Origin: Dongshaea marina
Lineage (GTDB): Bacteria > Pseudomonadota > Gammaproteobacteria > Enterobacterales > Aeromonadaceae
Direction of reading: 5' to 3'
Length of the DNA: 64,000 nucleotides
NCBI RefSeq assembly: GCF_003072645.1
Contig: NZ_CP028897.1
Span: 943,658-1,007,657, forward strand
The notes beneath the pieces were generated by a model. That model did no database searches. It was given only the letters and a program-made list of their open reading frames with translations, and was not told the DNA's origin. This document shows, one piece after another, positions 36,103 through 46,569 of this stretch. Made by a program: the position numbers and the translations under genes. Numbering within the stretch: the first letter of the stretch is position 1; each line of letters begins with the position of its first letter.

Positions 36103-36792
36103 ATGACTCAAATTAGCAACAACCCTTATCTGGATGTCTTGCGTCAGACTGAGCAAGCCAATGCCCAGAAAGCCGAAGATCCGAACAATAAGCAGTTGGA
36201 TCAGGAGGACTTTTTCAAGTTGCTGACCCAGGAGCTCTCCTATCAGGATCCTTTTAAACCGGTGGATAACACCCAGATGATTAGCCAGATGACCTCTTTC
36301 AGTACCCTGGAGGGGATCACTAAGATGACCGAAGAGATGGAGAGTCTCAACTCAGTGATGACCTCGGGCCAGGCTTTGCAGGTTTCAGGGCTGGTGGGTA
36401 AGAGTGTCCTGATCCCATCTAATACCTCACATATGCAGGAGGGGCAGGATATTTCGGGCAAGATCAATCTTCCACTGTCAGCCGGTAATGTATTGCTGCA
36501 AATTGAAGGGGCCAATGGTGAGCTATTGCGCTCTTATAATTTAGGCGATCAGGCGGCAGGAAATGTCAGCTTTAGCTGGGATGGCCAGGATCAAAGCGGC
36601 AACCCTTTGCCTGCTGGCATGTACAAAATCAAGGCCACTGGTCTTATTGAAGGTAATCGCGAGGAGTTGCCGGTTGCGACCTTTGCCCATGTGGATAGCG
36701 TGAGCCTCGGTCAGGGAATGAGCGATGTGGTACTTAACTTGCAGGGATTGGGTGGAATTAAGCTTAACGAAGTGATTGAAGTCGCTTCATAA
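36103..36792 (+). CDS. flgD: Flagellar hook cap protein FlgD
   Basis: Scaffold that caps the growing hook. 229 residues: N-terminal QEDFFKLLTQELSYQDPFKPVDNTQMISQMTSFSTLEGI, then a FLIG-like/Ig domain (FSWDGQDQSGNPLPAGMYKIKATG). Intact; 21 bases before flgE. Confidence 0.96.
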   Translation: MTQISNNPYLDVLRQTEQANAQKAEDPNNKQLDQEDFFKLLTQELSYQDPFKPVDNTQMISQMTSFSTLEGITKMTEEMESLNSVMTSGQALQVSGLVGKSVLIPSNTSHMQEGQDISGKINLPLSAGNVLLQIEGANGELLRSYNLGDQAAGNVSFSWDGQDQSGNPLPAGMYKIKATGLIEGNREELPVATFAHVDSVSLGQGMSDVVLNLQGLGGIKLNEVIEVAS

Positions 36793-36813
36793 GGTGTACA
36801 AAGGGGTAGCATC

Positions 36814-38299
36814 ATGTCTTTTAATATCGCCCTCAGTGGGATCAATGCCGCTCAAAAAGATCTGGATACCACGGCAAACAACATCGCGAACGTGAATACC
36901 ACAGGCTTTAAAGAGTCCCGTGCTGAATTTGCCGATGTGTATGCCTCCTCTATCTTCACCGCGGGTAAAACCAAGGTGGGGGATGGTGTGAGCACCTCAA
37001 CCGTTGCCCAGCAGTTTCATCAGGGCTCGTTGCAGTTCACCAACAACCCGTTTGATCTGGCGATCACCGGCTCCGGTTTCTTTGTGACCTCCTCTGAGCC
37101 AACCTCTCTGGATTATACCTTTACCCGGGCGGGAGCCTTTAAGCTGGATAAAGACAACTATGTAGTGGACTCAAACAGTAACTTCTTAAGAGGTTTTCCG
37201 GTGAATACCGATGGAAGTTCATCTTCGGTAAGTCTCGGGACTTCGGGTACGGTGCAGGTACCAGAGACTGCCGGAGTGCCGGTCCAGACATCAATTCTCG
37301 ACATTTCACTGAATTTGCCAGCAGCCGAAACAGCACTCACTGTTGCTAATTTTGATCCGGCCAATACCACCACCTATAACGCGGCAACCTCGATGACGGT
37401 TTATGATTCATTGGGTGAGGCCCATACTGTCACCATGTATTTCGTGAAACCCGCAGGGGCTCCTATACAGGAGCAAACCACTGGGGAGTTTTCGCCTTTG
37501 TTGATAATACGGCAGTGAATGTGGTTACGGATACAGGCGATAATACTCCAAATGCAGGCCAGTACCAGGTTGACTTTGAGACGGGGATGACGCTTCCATC
37601 TAGCGGGCGAACTCAGACTCCGGATGGTATCGCGGATGATTTGGATGACACCGGTGCGAATACCGATGCGGGAGACTTCGTAAGTATGACTGTAGGCACT
37701 CATAGAGGTGCAGTATTGACCTTTGATGCAAGTGGCTCCATGCTAACGAGTGGTGGCACCAGCCCTGCCACTATCACTCTTCAGTCTCTGGGGTCACCAG
37801 CTTAGGTGGCACAGCAGGAGCCGGGGTACTTGGGGCGGGAGCCGATGGTAGCCAGCAACTGACCCTGCGTTTTAGTACCACAGAGACCACCCAATTTGCC
37901 TCCGAATTTGAGGTGACCAACCTTGAGCAGAATGGACTGACGGTAGGGCGCTTAACCGGTGTCGATATCGGATCCGATGGTTTGGTGAAGGCGACCTACT
38001 CCAATGGTACATCTACTCCTCTGTCAAGAGTGGCCCTGGTGCGTTTTTCTAACGAGCAGGGGCTGAGACAAAACGGTGAAACCAGCTGGAAAGAGAGTCA
38101 GGACTCCGGGGTTGCCATCGCAGGTGAGGCGAACTCAGGAACCTTTGGTACCATCAACTCGGCGGCCCTTGAGCAGTCGAATGTAAACCTCACGGCTGAG
38201 CTGGTGGATCTCATCACCGCGCAGCGGAACTTCCAGGCCAACTCACGGGCCCTTGAAGTTAACAGTAGCCTCCAGCAAACAATCCTGCAGATCCGTTAA
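36814..38299 (+). CDS. flgE: Flagellar hook protein FlgE (two apparent frameshifts)
   Basis: Main hook subunit. N-terminus ALSGINAAQKDLDTTANNIANVNTTGFKESRAEF and C-terminus QSNVNLTAELVDLITAQRNFQANSRAL are typical. The frame breaks after MYFVKPAG and after TITLQSLG. One extra G at G37456-37459 and one at G37800-37803 restore it, giving GSYTGANHWGVFAFVDNTAV and LQSLGVTSLGGTAGAGVLG across the joins, 495 residues in total. A hook gene broken twice inside an otherwise intact polar operon is unlikely to be real, so sequence error is the better explanation. A strong hairpin follows. Confidence 0.93.
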
Positions 38300-38314
38300 C
38301 CTGAATATCCTCTT

Positions 38315-38342
38315 GAGCAAGGCGGCGATAGCCGCCTTGCTC
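38315..38342 (+). terminator. Strong hairpin after flgE
   Basis: 12-bp perfect stem GAGCAAGGCGGC/GCCGCCTTGCTC with loop GATA, followed by ATTTCT. Possible terminator or attenuator between flgE and the flgF promoter; a full T run is lacking. Confidence 0.65.
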
Positions 38343-38347
38343 ATTTC

Positions 38348-38363
38348 TGGCACCCCCCTTGCA
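38348..38363 (+). promoter_or_regulatory. Sigma-54 promoter of flgF
   Basis: TGGCACCCCCCTTGCA matches the -24/-12 consensus exactly with correct spacing, 38 bases before the flgF ATG and directly after the flgE hairpin. Confidence 0.88.
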
Positions 38364-38400
38364 TTTCTCCAGGTAGTCACCGAATTGACTGGAGTGTCGT

Positions 38401-39144
38401 ATGGATCGCTTGTTGTATGTCTCCATGACGGGAGCCAAAGAGAATATGGTGAGCATGGCCAAGCGGGCCAATAACCTGGCCAATGCCAGCACCATAGGTT
38501 TTAAGAGCGACTTTCAACAGGCTCGTGCCATGCAAGCCTTTGGTGAAGGGCTGCCGACTCGGGTGTTCTCCATGACGGAGCGAGCGGCTACCAACTATGA
38601 CCAGGGTTCTTACATCACCACAGGTAGGGAGCTGGATGTTGCGGTTAAGGGAGAGGGCTGGCTGGTAGTAAAGGACAGCAAGGGTGAAGAGGCCTTTACC
38701 CGGATGGGTAATCTCAGCATTTCTGTGACCGGAGAGCTACAAACCAGCACAGGATTAACCCTGGTCGATGTAGGGGGGAATCCGATTATCTTGCCGCAGA
38801 TGGACAAAATCGTGATCAACAAAGATGGCACCATCCACGGCTTATTGGCGGGGGCGACCCCGGATATCCCTGAAGACTTTCAACAGTTAAAGCTGGTGAA
38901 CCCGCAAATCCAGGATCTCTATAAAGGAAATGACGGGCTGTTTCGGCGCAAAGATGGAGAGGCGGAGGCGGTCTCTGCCGATGTACGCCTTGCCAATGGC
39001 AAGCTTGAATCGAGCAATGTGAATGTTGTGGCGGAGATGACCCACCTTATTCAGTTACAGCGTCAGTTTGAAACCCAGGTCAAGATGATGAAGACCGCAG
39101 AGGAAAATGATCAGGCTCAGGAGCGACTGCTCAGAATGAGATGA
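38401..39144 (+). CDS. flgF: Flagellar proximal rod protein FlgF
   Basis: 247-residue rod subunit of the FlgF/FlgG family: [38 protein letters not shown] and C-terminal ESSNVNVVAEMTHLIQLQRQFETQVKMM. Intact. Starts a sigma-54 transcription unit flgFGHIJ. Confidence 0.96.
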   Translation: MDRLLYVSMTGAKENMVSMAKRANNLANASTIGFKSDFQQARAMQAFGEGLPTRVFSMTERAATNYDQGSYITTGRELDVAVKGEGWLVVKDSKGEEAFTRMGNLSISVTGELQTSTGLTLVDVGGNPIILPQMDKIVINKDGTIHGLLAGATPDIPEDFQQLKLVNPQIQDLYKGNDGLFRRKDGEAEAVSADVRLANGKLESSNVNVVAEMTHLIQLQRQFETQVKMMKTAEENDQAQERLLRMR

Positions 39145-39159
39145 TTTTAGGAGGCTAGT

Positions 39160-39947
39160 ATGAATCCTGCATTATGGATCAGCAAAACGGGCCTCGATGC
39201 CCAACAGACCAACATTTCGGTGGTCTCCAATAACCTGGCGAATGCCAGTACCGTGGGGTATAAAAAATCCCGGGCCATCTTTGAGGATCTTCTTTATCAA
39301 AACATCAATCAACCGGGGGACGCTCCTCGGCGGATACCGAGCTACCTTCGGGTTTGATGCTGGGGGTGGGCTCCAAGGTGGTCGCCACCCAAAAAACCTT
39401 TAGCCAGGGTAATGTTCAAACCACAGATAACTCACTGGATATAATGATCAGTGGTCGGGGCTTCTATGAAATCCAGCTCCCGGATGGCACCTCTGCTTAT
39501 ACCCGCAACGGTCAGTTCACCATGAATGATGAGGGAACGATCGTAACCCCGGGCGTGGGCTATGTGCTACAGCCACAAATTCAGATCCCGAATAACGCAC
39601 AGAGCATCACCATTGGTACTGATGGAACGGTTTCGGTGCAGCTGGCGGGACAAGCGGCGCCTCAGGAGCTGGGACAGATCACTCTGACCGATTTTATTAA
39701 CCCCGTGGGACTTGAGCCAATGGGGGAGAATCTATTTATAGAGACTCAGTCAAGTGGAGCCCCCATCGCAGGGACCGCAGCAGCCGATGGATTTGGTGAT
39801 ATCAAGCAGGGAATGCTGGAAACATCCAATGTCAATGTGACCGAAGAGCTGGTGAATCTGATTCAGTCACAGCGCATTTATGAGATCAACTCTAAGGTGA
39901 TCTCTGCGGTTGACCAGATGATGTCGTTCGTCAACCAGCAGTTGTAA
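39160..39947 (+). CDS. flgG: Flagellar distal rod protein FlgG (one apparent frameshift)
   Basis: Distal rod subunit. N-terminus [34 protein letters not shown]-terminus [37 protein letters not shown]. The frame breaks after NINQPG; one extra G in G39315-39319 gives [23 protein letters not shown] and a 262-residue protein, exactly the family length. Confidence 0.95.
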
Positions 39948-39956
39948 GGTGACACC

Positions 39957-40640
39957 ATGATGAGACTGTTGTTGGGCATGTTGCTGTTAGTTCTGTTGGG
40001 CGGATGTGCCTCGCCCTATCCGGTTGCTACACCGGATGATCCTGACTATGCGCCAGTCTACCCCGATGAGCCCGAGGTCAATATGGTTCCAACAGGCTCA
40101 ATTTATCAGCGTGGTTATGCGAATAATCTCTACTCTGATGTCAGGGGACTCAAGGTGGGAGACATTATCACTGTCACCTTGAATGAGACCACAACAGCCT
40201 CTAAAAAAGCCAACTCGACACATAGCAAGGATAATAGTTTTACCACCACGACCCCCCTAAAAATTGGTGGGGAGACCATCAATGCCCTGGGTTTTAATCA
40301 GATATCGGCAGGATTTAATCGAGAGAGTGAATTTACCGGGGCTGGTAAGGCTGATCAGAGCAATAACCTACGCGGAAATATCTCAGTTACTGTGACCAAG
40401 GTGCTGTCGAATGGCAACCTGGTGATCCGCGGTGAGAAGTGGATGATGCTCAATAACGGCAATGAGTATATTCGCCTCACCGGGGTGGTGCGTCCCGAAG
40501 ATATTGACTCCCTGAACCAGGTCGAGTCCTACCGGGTAGCCAATGCCAGGATCCAATATGGTGGTACCGGTGATTTTGCCAACTCCCAGGAGGCAGGATG
40601 GCTGTCTCGTTTCTTCAACAGCCAATGGTGGCCATTCTAG
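39957..40640 (+). CDS. flgH: Flagellar L-ring protein FlgH
   Basis: Outer-membrane L-ring lipoprotein. Lipobox LVLLGGCASPY; body with GSIYQRGYANNLYSDVRGLKVGDIITVTLNETTTASKKANS and RPEDIDSLNQVESYRVANARIQYGG. 227 residues, ATG doublet at 39957/39960. Intact. Confidence 0.96.
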   Translation: MMRLLLGMLLLVLLGGCASPYPVATPDDPDYAPVYPDEPEVNMVPTGSIYQRGYANNLYSDVRGLKVGDIITVTLNETTTASKKANSTHSKDNSFTTTTPLKIGGETINALGFNQISAGFNRESEFTGAGKADQSNNLRGNISVTVTKVLSNGNLVIRGEKWMMLNNGNEYIRLTGVVRPEDIDSLNQVESYRVANARIQYGGTGDFANSQEAGWLSRFFNSQWWPF

Positions 40641-40652
40641 TGGGGTGAGCTG

Positions 40653-41744
40653 ATGCGATTCATAATCATAGTATGCACTTTTGCCCTGCTAACCTTGCCG
40701 GTGGAAGCTGCCCGGCTCAAAGATATGACCTCGGTTCAGGGGGTTCGCTCCAATCAACTGATCGGTTACGGCCTGGTAGTTGGATTACCAGGAACCGGTG
40801 AGAAGAGTAGTAAATTTACCGAACAATCTTTTCGCGCCATGCTCAATCATTTTGGGATCCGACTTGCAGACAATGCGACACCCAAAATTAAAAACAGTGC
40901 CGCGGTGATTATTCACGGTGATCTACCCGCCTTTGCCAAACCTGGTCAAAAAATCGACGTTACGGTTTCGGCGATTGGTGAGGCGAAAAGCCTGCGAGGC
41001 GGCACCCTGCTTCGGACCTTCCTCAAGGGAGTGGATGGTCAGGTATATGCCATTGCACAGGGCTCTTTGATAGTTTCAGGTCTTGGCGCTGAGGGGGCTG
41101 ACGGCTCTAAGGTTTTGGTAAATACCCCGACGGTAGGGCGGATCCCTAATGGGGGAGTGGTGGAACGTGCGGTTCCGAGTGCCTTTGCTACCGGCGATCA
41201 TCTTATCTTTAATCTGCACCGCCCAGACTTTACCACGGCGAAGCGAGTCTCGGATGCGATCAATCAACTGCTTGGGGGAGGGATTGCTCGCCCGATGGAT
41301 GCCACTTCAATCGAGGTCCGGGCTCCCCGAGATGTTGCTCAGAGAGTGGCCTATCTTTCGGCCCTTGAAAACCTTGATGTGAAACCTGCCGATGAGAGTG
41401 CGCGGATCATCGTCAATTCCCGCACCGGTACCATAGTGATCGGCCAGCATGTGCGGCTAAAACCTGCCGCCATCACCCATGGTGGTTTGACCGTCTCGAT
41501 TACAGAAAACCCCCAGGTCTCCCAGCCTGAGCCGCTATCTGGCGGTGACACAGTCGTAACCCCTGATAGTGAGATCAATGTTGAGCAGAAGAATATGCGG
41601 ATGTTCAAGCTCGATACGGGTACCACTTTGGATGAATTGGTGCGGGCGATCAACCAGGTTGGGGTTGCGCCAGGCGATCTGATGGCGATTCTGGAGGCGC
41701 TCAAGCAGGCAGGGGCTATCGAGGGTGAGCTGATCATTATTTGA
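40653..41744 (+). CDS. flgI: Flagellar P-ring protein FlgI
   Basis: Periplasmic P-ring subunit. Signal peptide [19 protein letters not shown]; then [33 protein letters not shown] and C-terminal [37 protein letters not shown]. 363 residues, normal. Chaperoned by FlgA. Confidence 0.96.
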   Translation: MRFIIIVCTFALLTLPVEAARLKDMTSVQGVRSNQLIGYGLVVGLPGTGEKSSKFTEQSFRAMLNHFGIRLADNATPKIKNSAAVIIHGDLPAFAKPGQKIDVTVSAIGEAKSLRGGTLLRTFLKGVDGQVYAIAQGSLIVSGLGAEGADGSKVLVNTPTVGRIPNGGVVERAVPSAFATGDHLIFNLHRPDFTTAKRVSDAINQLLGGGIARPMDATSIEVRAPRDVAQRVAYLSALENLDVKPADESARIIVNSRTGTIVIGQHVRLKPAAITHGGLTVSITENPQVSQPEPLSGGDTVVTPDSEINVEQKNMRMFKLDTGTTLDELVRAINQVGVAPGDLMAILEALKQAGAIEGELIII

Positions 41745-41808
41745 ACTGGCACTAACCATGCATGGTTCTGTTACTTGCTGAAGCAATGAGTTGCCAGGAG
41801 CGGTTCTA

Positions 41809-42759
41809 ATGAATGGCATGGATCCGACACTCTTTACTGATATTAAATCTCTGGATCGATTACGCCAGGAGTCTCTGACTGCCGCGGACTCGAGAAAGCC
41901 ACTGCTCAAGGCTGCTCAGCAGTTTGAATCCTTCTTTACTCAGATGTTGCTGACCCGGATGCGTGAGGCAAACCGGGTGTTTGAGGCAGACTCTCCCTTT
42001 AACAGCCACTACACCCGGTTTTATCAGGGGATGCTGGATCAGCAGATGGCTGTTGAGATGAGCCAAAAGGGTAGCCTTGGGTTGGCCCAGCTGATGGTTG
42101 AACAACTCTCACCAACTCAGGGAGCGATTTTACCGGGCCAAGCCAGTGGTTATGGGGCGATGGGAAGTCAACATAGCACAGCGAAGGCCGCGCCTCTTGC
42201 AGAAAAATCAGCTGAGACGGGAGATAAGCCTGTTGTATCCAAAGCTCAGCCAATCGAAAAAACAGTTGAACCAACCGCATTTGATTCTCCTAAGAGCTTT
42301 ATCGATACCTTGCTCCCACTGGCAAAAGGAGCTGCAGAAAAGCTTGGAACCTCCCCTCTTGTTTTGCTGGCGCAGGCGGCACTGGAGACGGGGTGGGGCA
42401 AGAAGCTGCTACGCAGGCTCAATGGCGAGAGCAGCTTTAACCTCTTTAATATCAAGGCAGATCCCTCCTGGCAGGGGGAGAGCACCCGGGTTACCACACT
42501 TGAGTATAAAGAGGGAGTTGCGGTTAAGCAGAGTGCGAACTTTCGCTCCTATGATGATTTCAGTCAGAGCTTTGGTGACTATGTCGAGTTTTTACAGCGC
42601 AACCCTCGTTATCGTGAGGCGCTGCAGAGTGCTGCCGATCCCGAGCGTTTTATTGAAAAACTCCAGCAGGCGGGCTATGCCACCGATCCTAAGTATGCCT
42701 CCAAGGTTATGCGGGTGTTTGAATCTATTCCTCAGCTGTCTGGTGACAGGGCCCTGTAA
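41809..42759 (+). CDS. flgJ: Flagellar rod assembly protein / muramidase FlgJ
   Basis: Bifunctional rod cap and peptidoglycan hydrolase. N-terminal rod-binding region (AAQQFESFFTQMLLTRMREAN...SHYTRFYQGMLDQQMAVEMSQKGSLGLAQLM, about residues 25-100) and C-terminal glucosaminidase domain (about 165-315; SPLVLLAQAALETGWGKKLL with the catalytic E, SFNLFNIKADPSWQGE). 316 residues from ATG 41809 (CCAGGAGCGG before it). Confidence 0.95.
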   Translation: MNGMDPTLFTDIKSLDRLRQESLTAADSRKPLLKAAQQFESFFTQMLLTRMREANRVFEADSPFNSHYTRFYQGMLDQQMAVEMSQKGSLGLAQLMVEQLSPTQGAILPGQASGYGAMGSQHSTAKAAPLAEKSAETGDKPVVSKAQPIEKTVEPTAFDSPKSFIDTLLPLAKGAAEKLGTSPLVLLAQAALETGWGKKLLRRLNGESSFNLFNIKADPSWQGESTRVTTLEYKEGVAVKQSANFRSYDDFSQSFGDYVEFLQRNPRYREALQSAADPERFIEKLQQAGYATDPKYASKVMRVFESIPQLSGDRAL

Positions 42760-42771
42760 GGAGTTCTGATT

Positions 42772-44895
42772 ATGTCTAATCTTTTTCAAATCGGCTTATC
42801 CGGGCTTAATGTCTCTCAGGCGAGCCTGAATACCACGGCGCATAATATAGCCAATATCAATACCGAGGGGTATAGCCGGCAGGTCACCCTTGCTGAAACT
42901 CGTGGTGCTGAGCGCCAGGGGAATATATTTATGGGGCGGGGAGCCCAGATCGGCAGCATTAGCCGTCAGTTTAGCGAGTTTGCTTATAGCGAGTACATCA
43001 TTAACACCACCTCTCAGAGTTACTTTGAGACTCGCTTTACCAATGCAGCCCGGATTGACAGTGTGGTATCCGATGAAGATACCTCGGTCTCCCAGGATAT
43101 GCTGAGCATGTTTTCGTCGATCAATGGGTTTGCCGATCACCCCAACACCATAGAGGCGCGCAGTGTGTTTATCGAAGATGCCAAGAATATGGTAAACACC
43201 TTTAATCGCCTCTATGACCAGGCGCGCCTCCAATTTGATAGCGTTAATGATGATATTGAGCGCACTGTCGAGTCTATTAATACCTTTTCCGATAACATCG
43301 CCAAGATCAATCTGGATATTCTGACGGCCCTCAGTGGGGATACCAGTCGTGAGGCGAACGATCTTGCCGATCAGCGTGACGAGCAGATCCGTCAGCTCAG
43401 TGAATTGGTGAATGTTTCTGTTATCAAGCTAAGTAATGGCATGGTGAATGTCACCATGGGCACAGGACAGCCTTTGGTGCTGGGTGCTCAGGCTACAGTG
43501 CTAGGTACCCAGCCTGGTAATCCTGATACTCAGGATATTCAGGTGGTGATTGAAGCGAGCGGTGCCCAGATCCCGGTTGATGGAACGGTTTTAGGGGGGT
43601 CCCTGCAATCTCTGTATGATGTCCGCGATCAAGTGTTGGTTCCAACCTTTACCAGTCTGGGTCTCAATGCGATGGGGATTACTCATTCGATCAATGAGCA
43701 GCAGAAGCAGGGGCAGGATCTTGATGGTGCCATCGGTGAACCGCTGTTTTACGATTACAACAGCACTACGGCACAGCGTGGCCGGGTGATGAGTCACAAT
43801 GATAGTTTGGGTGAGGCGCAGCTTAGCTTGCGTATCGATGATCTCTCTTTGATGACGATTGATGAGTATGAGCTTAGAGTAATTAGCTATACACCAGCAG
43901 CACCAGGCCCAGAGGCTATTCAGTTTGAGTTAACTAATCTCACCACAGGGGCTACTTCGAACCTTCCTGCAGCGGGCGCTCAGGACTTAACTGTGAACCA
44001 GCGGATCACGATTCCAAACACCGGGTTATCCCTTGGGATCGAGAGTATCTCGGCAGGCGATCCTCCCCAGGTTGGCAAGCGCTTTACCATCAGGCCGACC
44101 CGAACCGCGGCCAATGATCTTTCTTTGATTCAGGATGATCCCCGCAAGGTCGCTGCGGCGGATGCTGAGGTAAAGGTTGCCGCTGTTTCGACCAATACTG
44201 GTAATGCCACCCTTTCGGTTACCTCGATTGATGATCGGGCCGATGGGCTCTACCCGGTCAAAAATCAGCCGATGACGATCGCCTTTACCGGTGTTGCGGC
44301 AGGACCTCCAACTGTATATCAGTACGAGATCCGCGATAGTGCCGGAACCGTGATTACGGTGCCAGCTGGTGAAAGTTATACATTAATCGATAATACCGGG
44401 GCTGCAGTTACCAAGAATGCAGGAGATCAGTTAAATAACCTTGGTTTTTCTTTGGATATTCTCTCCAACCGTTACAGCGGGATGCAGTTTGCCGGGGTAA
44501 CCCTGGAGTTTGATGGCATCAGTGGCGGCCCTGCAGTTGGTGATCAGTTCACTATTAGTTATAACGAAACCGGCGATGGTGATAACCGTAACGCTCTGCT
44601 GATGGCGCAGCTGCAGACCGATAAGATTCTCGGGCAGGGTAAGCAGACCTTCCAGGATAACTATAGTGCGATGATCTCCTGGGTTGGTGCCATCACCAAA
44701 AATGCCGAGATAAGTCTTACCTCCAGCGAAACCCTCCTCAATCAATCCAGGGAGCGATTGCAGGCGATCTCCGGGGTGAACCTCGACGAGGAAGCCTCAA
44801 ATCTCATCCGTTATCAGCAATCCTATAACGCCTCGGCGCGGGTTATTACTGTGGCTAACGAGCTGTTTGACACCATATTGCAGTCAATCCGTTAA
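42772..44895 (+). CDS. flgK: Flagellar hook-associated protein FlgK (HAP1)
   Basis: Hook-filament junction protein. N-terminus FQIGLSGLNVSQASLNTTAHNIANINTEGYSRQ and C-terminus SGVNLDEEASNLIRYQQSYNASARVITVANELFDTIL are typical. 707 residues, longer than the usual 450-650, owing to an expanded central region. Intact. Confidence 0.95.
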   Translation: MSNLFQIGLSGLNVSQASLNTTAHNIANINTEGYSRQVTLAETRGAERQGNIFMGRGAQIGSISRQFSEFAYSEYIINTTSQSYFETRFTNAARIDSVVSDEDTSVSQDMLSMFSSINGFADHPNTIEARSVFIEDAKNMVNTFNRLYDQARLQFDSVNDDIERTVESINTFSDNIAKINLDILTALSGDTSREANDLADQRDEQIRQLSELVNVSVIKLSNGMVNVTMGTGQPLVLGAQATVLGTQPGNPDTQDIQVVIEASGAQIPVDGTVLGGSLQSLYDVRDQVLVPTFTSLGLNAMGITHSINEQQKQGQDLDGAIGEPLFYDYNSTTAQRGRVMSHNDSLGEAQLSLRIDDLSLMTIDEYELRVISYTPAAPGPEAIQFELTNLTTGATSNLPAAGAQDLTVNQRITIPNTGLSLGIESISAGDPPQVGKRFTIRPTRTAANDLSLIQDDPRKVAAADAEVKVAAVSTNTGNATLSVTSIDDRADGLYPVKNQPMTIAFTGVAAGPPTVYQYEIRDSAGTVITVPAGESYTLIDNTGAAVTKNAGDQLNNLGFSLDILSNRYSGMQFAGVTLEFDGISGGPAVGDQFTISYNETGDGDNRNALLMAQLQTDKILGQGKQTFQDNYSAMISWVGAITKNAEISLTSSETLLNQSRERLQAISGVNLDEEASNLIRYQQSYNASARVITVANELFDTILQSIR

Positions 44896-44896
44896 C

Positions 44897-44912
44897 TGGC
44901 GCAGTTTATGCA
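44897..44912 (+). promoter_or_regulatory. Possible sigma-54 promoter of flgL
   Basis: TGGCGCAGTTTATGCA has GG and GC at the right spacing but two mismatches to the consensus. 44 bases before the flgL start. Confidence 0.4.
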
Positions 44913-44955
44913 GCGGTTAAATCAATGAACGAGCGGAGCGACTAGGAGTTTAGCT

Positions 44956-46461
44956 GTGCGGATCTCCACCCAGATGTTTTACGATCGCAGTGTAACCAGC
45001 GTGGTTAAACGCCAGGCTAATCTGAGTGAGCTGCAGACCCATCTCTCGGAGCAAAAAGAGGTGGTCCATGGCTCGGACGATCCTGTGGCGATTTCGGCGA
45101 TTCAGCGGTTGCGTCAGGATATCTCTGTCAGTGAAAAGCATATTCAAAATGGTGAACTGGCTGCCAACAGTAATGCGATTGAGGAAACCAGTATTGCTCA
45201 GGCGGTTAATCTGCTGCAGCGTTCCAGGGAGCTACTGGTTGCGGCAGGAAATGGTACCTACAACACAGATAACCGGGAGGCTCTGGCTACGGAACTTGAG
45301 CAGGTTCGAGAGGAATTGATCGGAGTTGCTAATACCCGGGATGCCAATGGCCAATATATCTTTTCCGGTTACGAGGTGGATACTCAGCCGTTTCAGGTCA
45401 ACGAGTTTGGTACCGTGGATTACCATGGTGATGATGGGGTTCGTAACTACCAGATTGGCCCTGGAGTAAAGATCTCAGGTAATGAGGCGGGTGATTACGC
45501 CTTCATGAATATTGCTACCGGAAACGGCACCTATCTTTCGAGCGTAGCTGATTCAAATCAGGGTTCCGGGGTTATTGATGAAGCCCAGGTGATTGATGAA
45601 ACGGTGCACTCAACCTTTTCCGGGAACAGCTACTCCATCTCAATGAATGAGCCCACTCCCGGGGCTGATATCGAGTATCGGGTGTATGGCATCAAGCAAA
45701 CGGCAACTTTTACCGGTTCGGCAACGGTGAAGATTGCCTCTTTGGATCCTACAGATGCGGGATTTGCCACACAACAGCCAACGGCACTTTATCCTGAGGC
45801 AAATGGCACGACTAATATCGTTTTTACTCAAACGGCCCCGAATACCTTTGATGTGATTGTGGGGGGAAATACAGCTGTTCCTCAATATGACTCTTCAAAT
45901 ACCAATCCCCAAACAGTTGTGGTTAATGGAGTCAGCCTGGAGATTTCGGGAACTCCAGTTACAGGCGACACCATGGAGCTGACCGCTTTTGTTGGGGCGA
46001 CTCAGTATGAAGAGAATCAAGATATCGAATTTAATGGCCTGAAAACTCAGATCAAAGGTAAACCCTTTGATAAAGATGTGATGTATTTGGAGCCAGCCAG
46101 TCAGCAGTCGGTTTTTGCAACGCTTCAGCAAGCGATCGCTGCACTGCGTATCCCTGGCGAAGGTGATGTGATCGAGGCAAAGATTGAGAATCAGCTCAAT
46201 ATGTCAAAGCTACAGGTTGATAGTGCCTTGGATCGGGTGAAAAACATTCGCTCCAGTGTGGGGGCTCGGCTCAACACTATAGAGAGGCAACGTGAGTCGA
46301 GTGAGGACTTCAAACTCACTTCACAAAAGGTGCTCTCTCAGCTCGAGGATCTGGATATGGCCGAAGCCATCTCTGAATTTCAGCTTGAGCTAACCTCTTT
46401 GCAGGTGGCTCAGCAAACCTTTGTGCAACTGCAAAATTTAAGCTTATTTAATTTTCTTTAG
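44956..46461 (+). CDS. flgL: Flagellar hook-associated protein FlgL (HAP3)
   Basis: Second junction protein. GTG start; N-terminus MRISTQMFYDRSVTSVVKRQANLSELQTHLSEQKEVVHGSDDPVAISAIQ, C-terminus ARLNTIERQRESSEDFKLTSQKVLSQLEDLDMAEAISEFQLELTSLQVAQQTFVQLQNLSLFNFL, both flagellin-like D0/D1. 501 residues, long for FlgL. Intact. Confidence 0.95.
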   Translation: MRISTQMFYDRSVTSVVKRQANLSELQTHLSEQKEVVHGSDDPVAISAIQRLRQDISVSEKHIQNGELAANSNAIEETSIAQAVNLLQRSRELLVAAGNGTYNTDNREALATELEQVREELIGVANTRDANGQYIFSGYEVDTQPFQVNEFGTVDYHGDDGVRNYQIGPGVKISGNEAGDYAFMNIATGNGTYLSSVADSNQGSGVIDEAQVIDETVHSTFSGNSYSISMNEPTPGADIEYRVYGIKQTATFTGSATVKIASLDPTDAGFATQQPTALYPEANGTTNIVFTQTAPNTFDVIVGGNTAVPQYDSSNTNPQTVVVNGVSLEISGTPVTGDTMELTAFVGATQYEENQDIEFNGLKTQIKGKPFDKDVMYLEPASQQSVFATLQQAIAALRIPGEGDVIEAKIENQLNMSKLQVDSALDRVKNIRSSVGARLNTIERQRESSEDFKLTSQKVLSQLEDLDMAEAISEFQLELTSLQVAQQTFVQLQNLSLFNFL

Positions 46462-46465
46462 GATA

Positions 46466-46482
46466 TGGCACACATTTCGCTT
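46466..46482 (+). promoter_or_regulatory. Sigma-54 promoter of the first flagellin gene
   Basis: TGGCACACATTTCGCTT: perfect TGGCAC, GC ten bases after GG, with C for T at the -12 element. 88 bases before the ATG. Confidence 0.7.
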
Positions 46483-46569
46483 GATCTGTGTGTGGTTAAA
46501 CAATCGACACTGTAATGGCAAGAGTTTGCCGCAGGCTGTCAAAACTGGAAGTTAAGTGAGGAACAAGTT

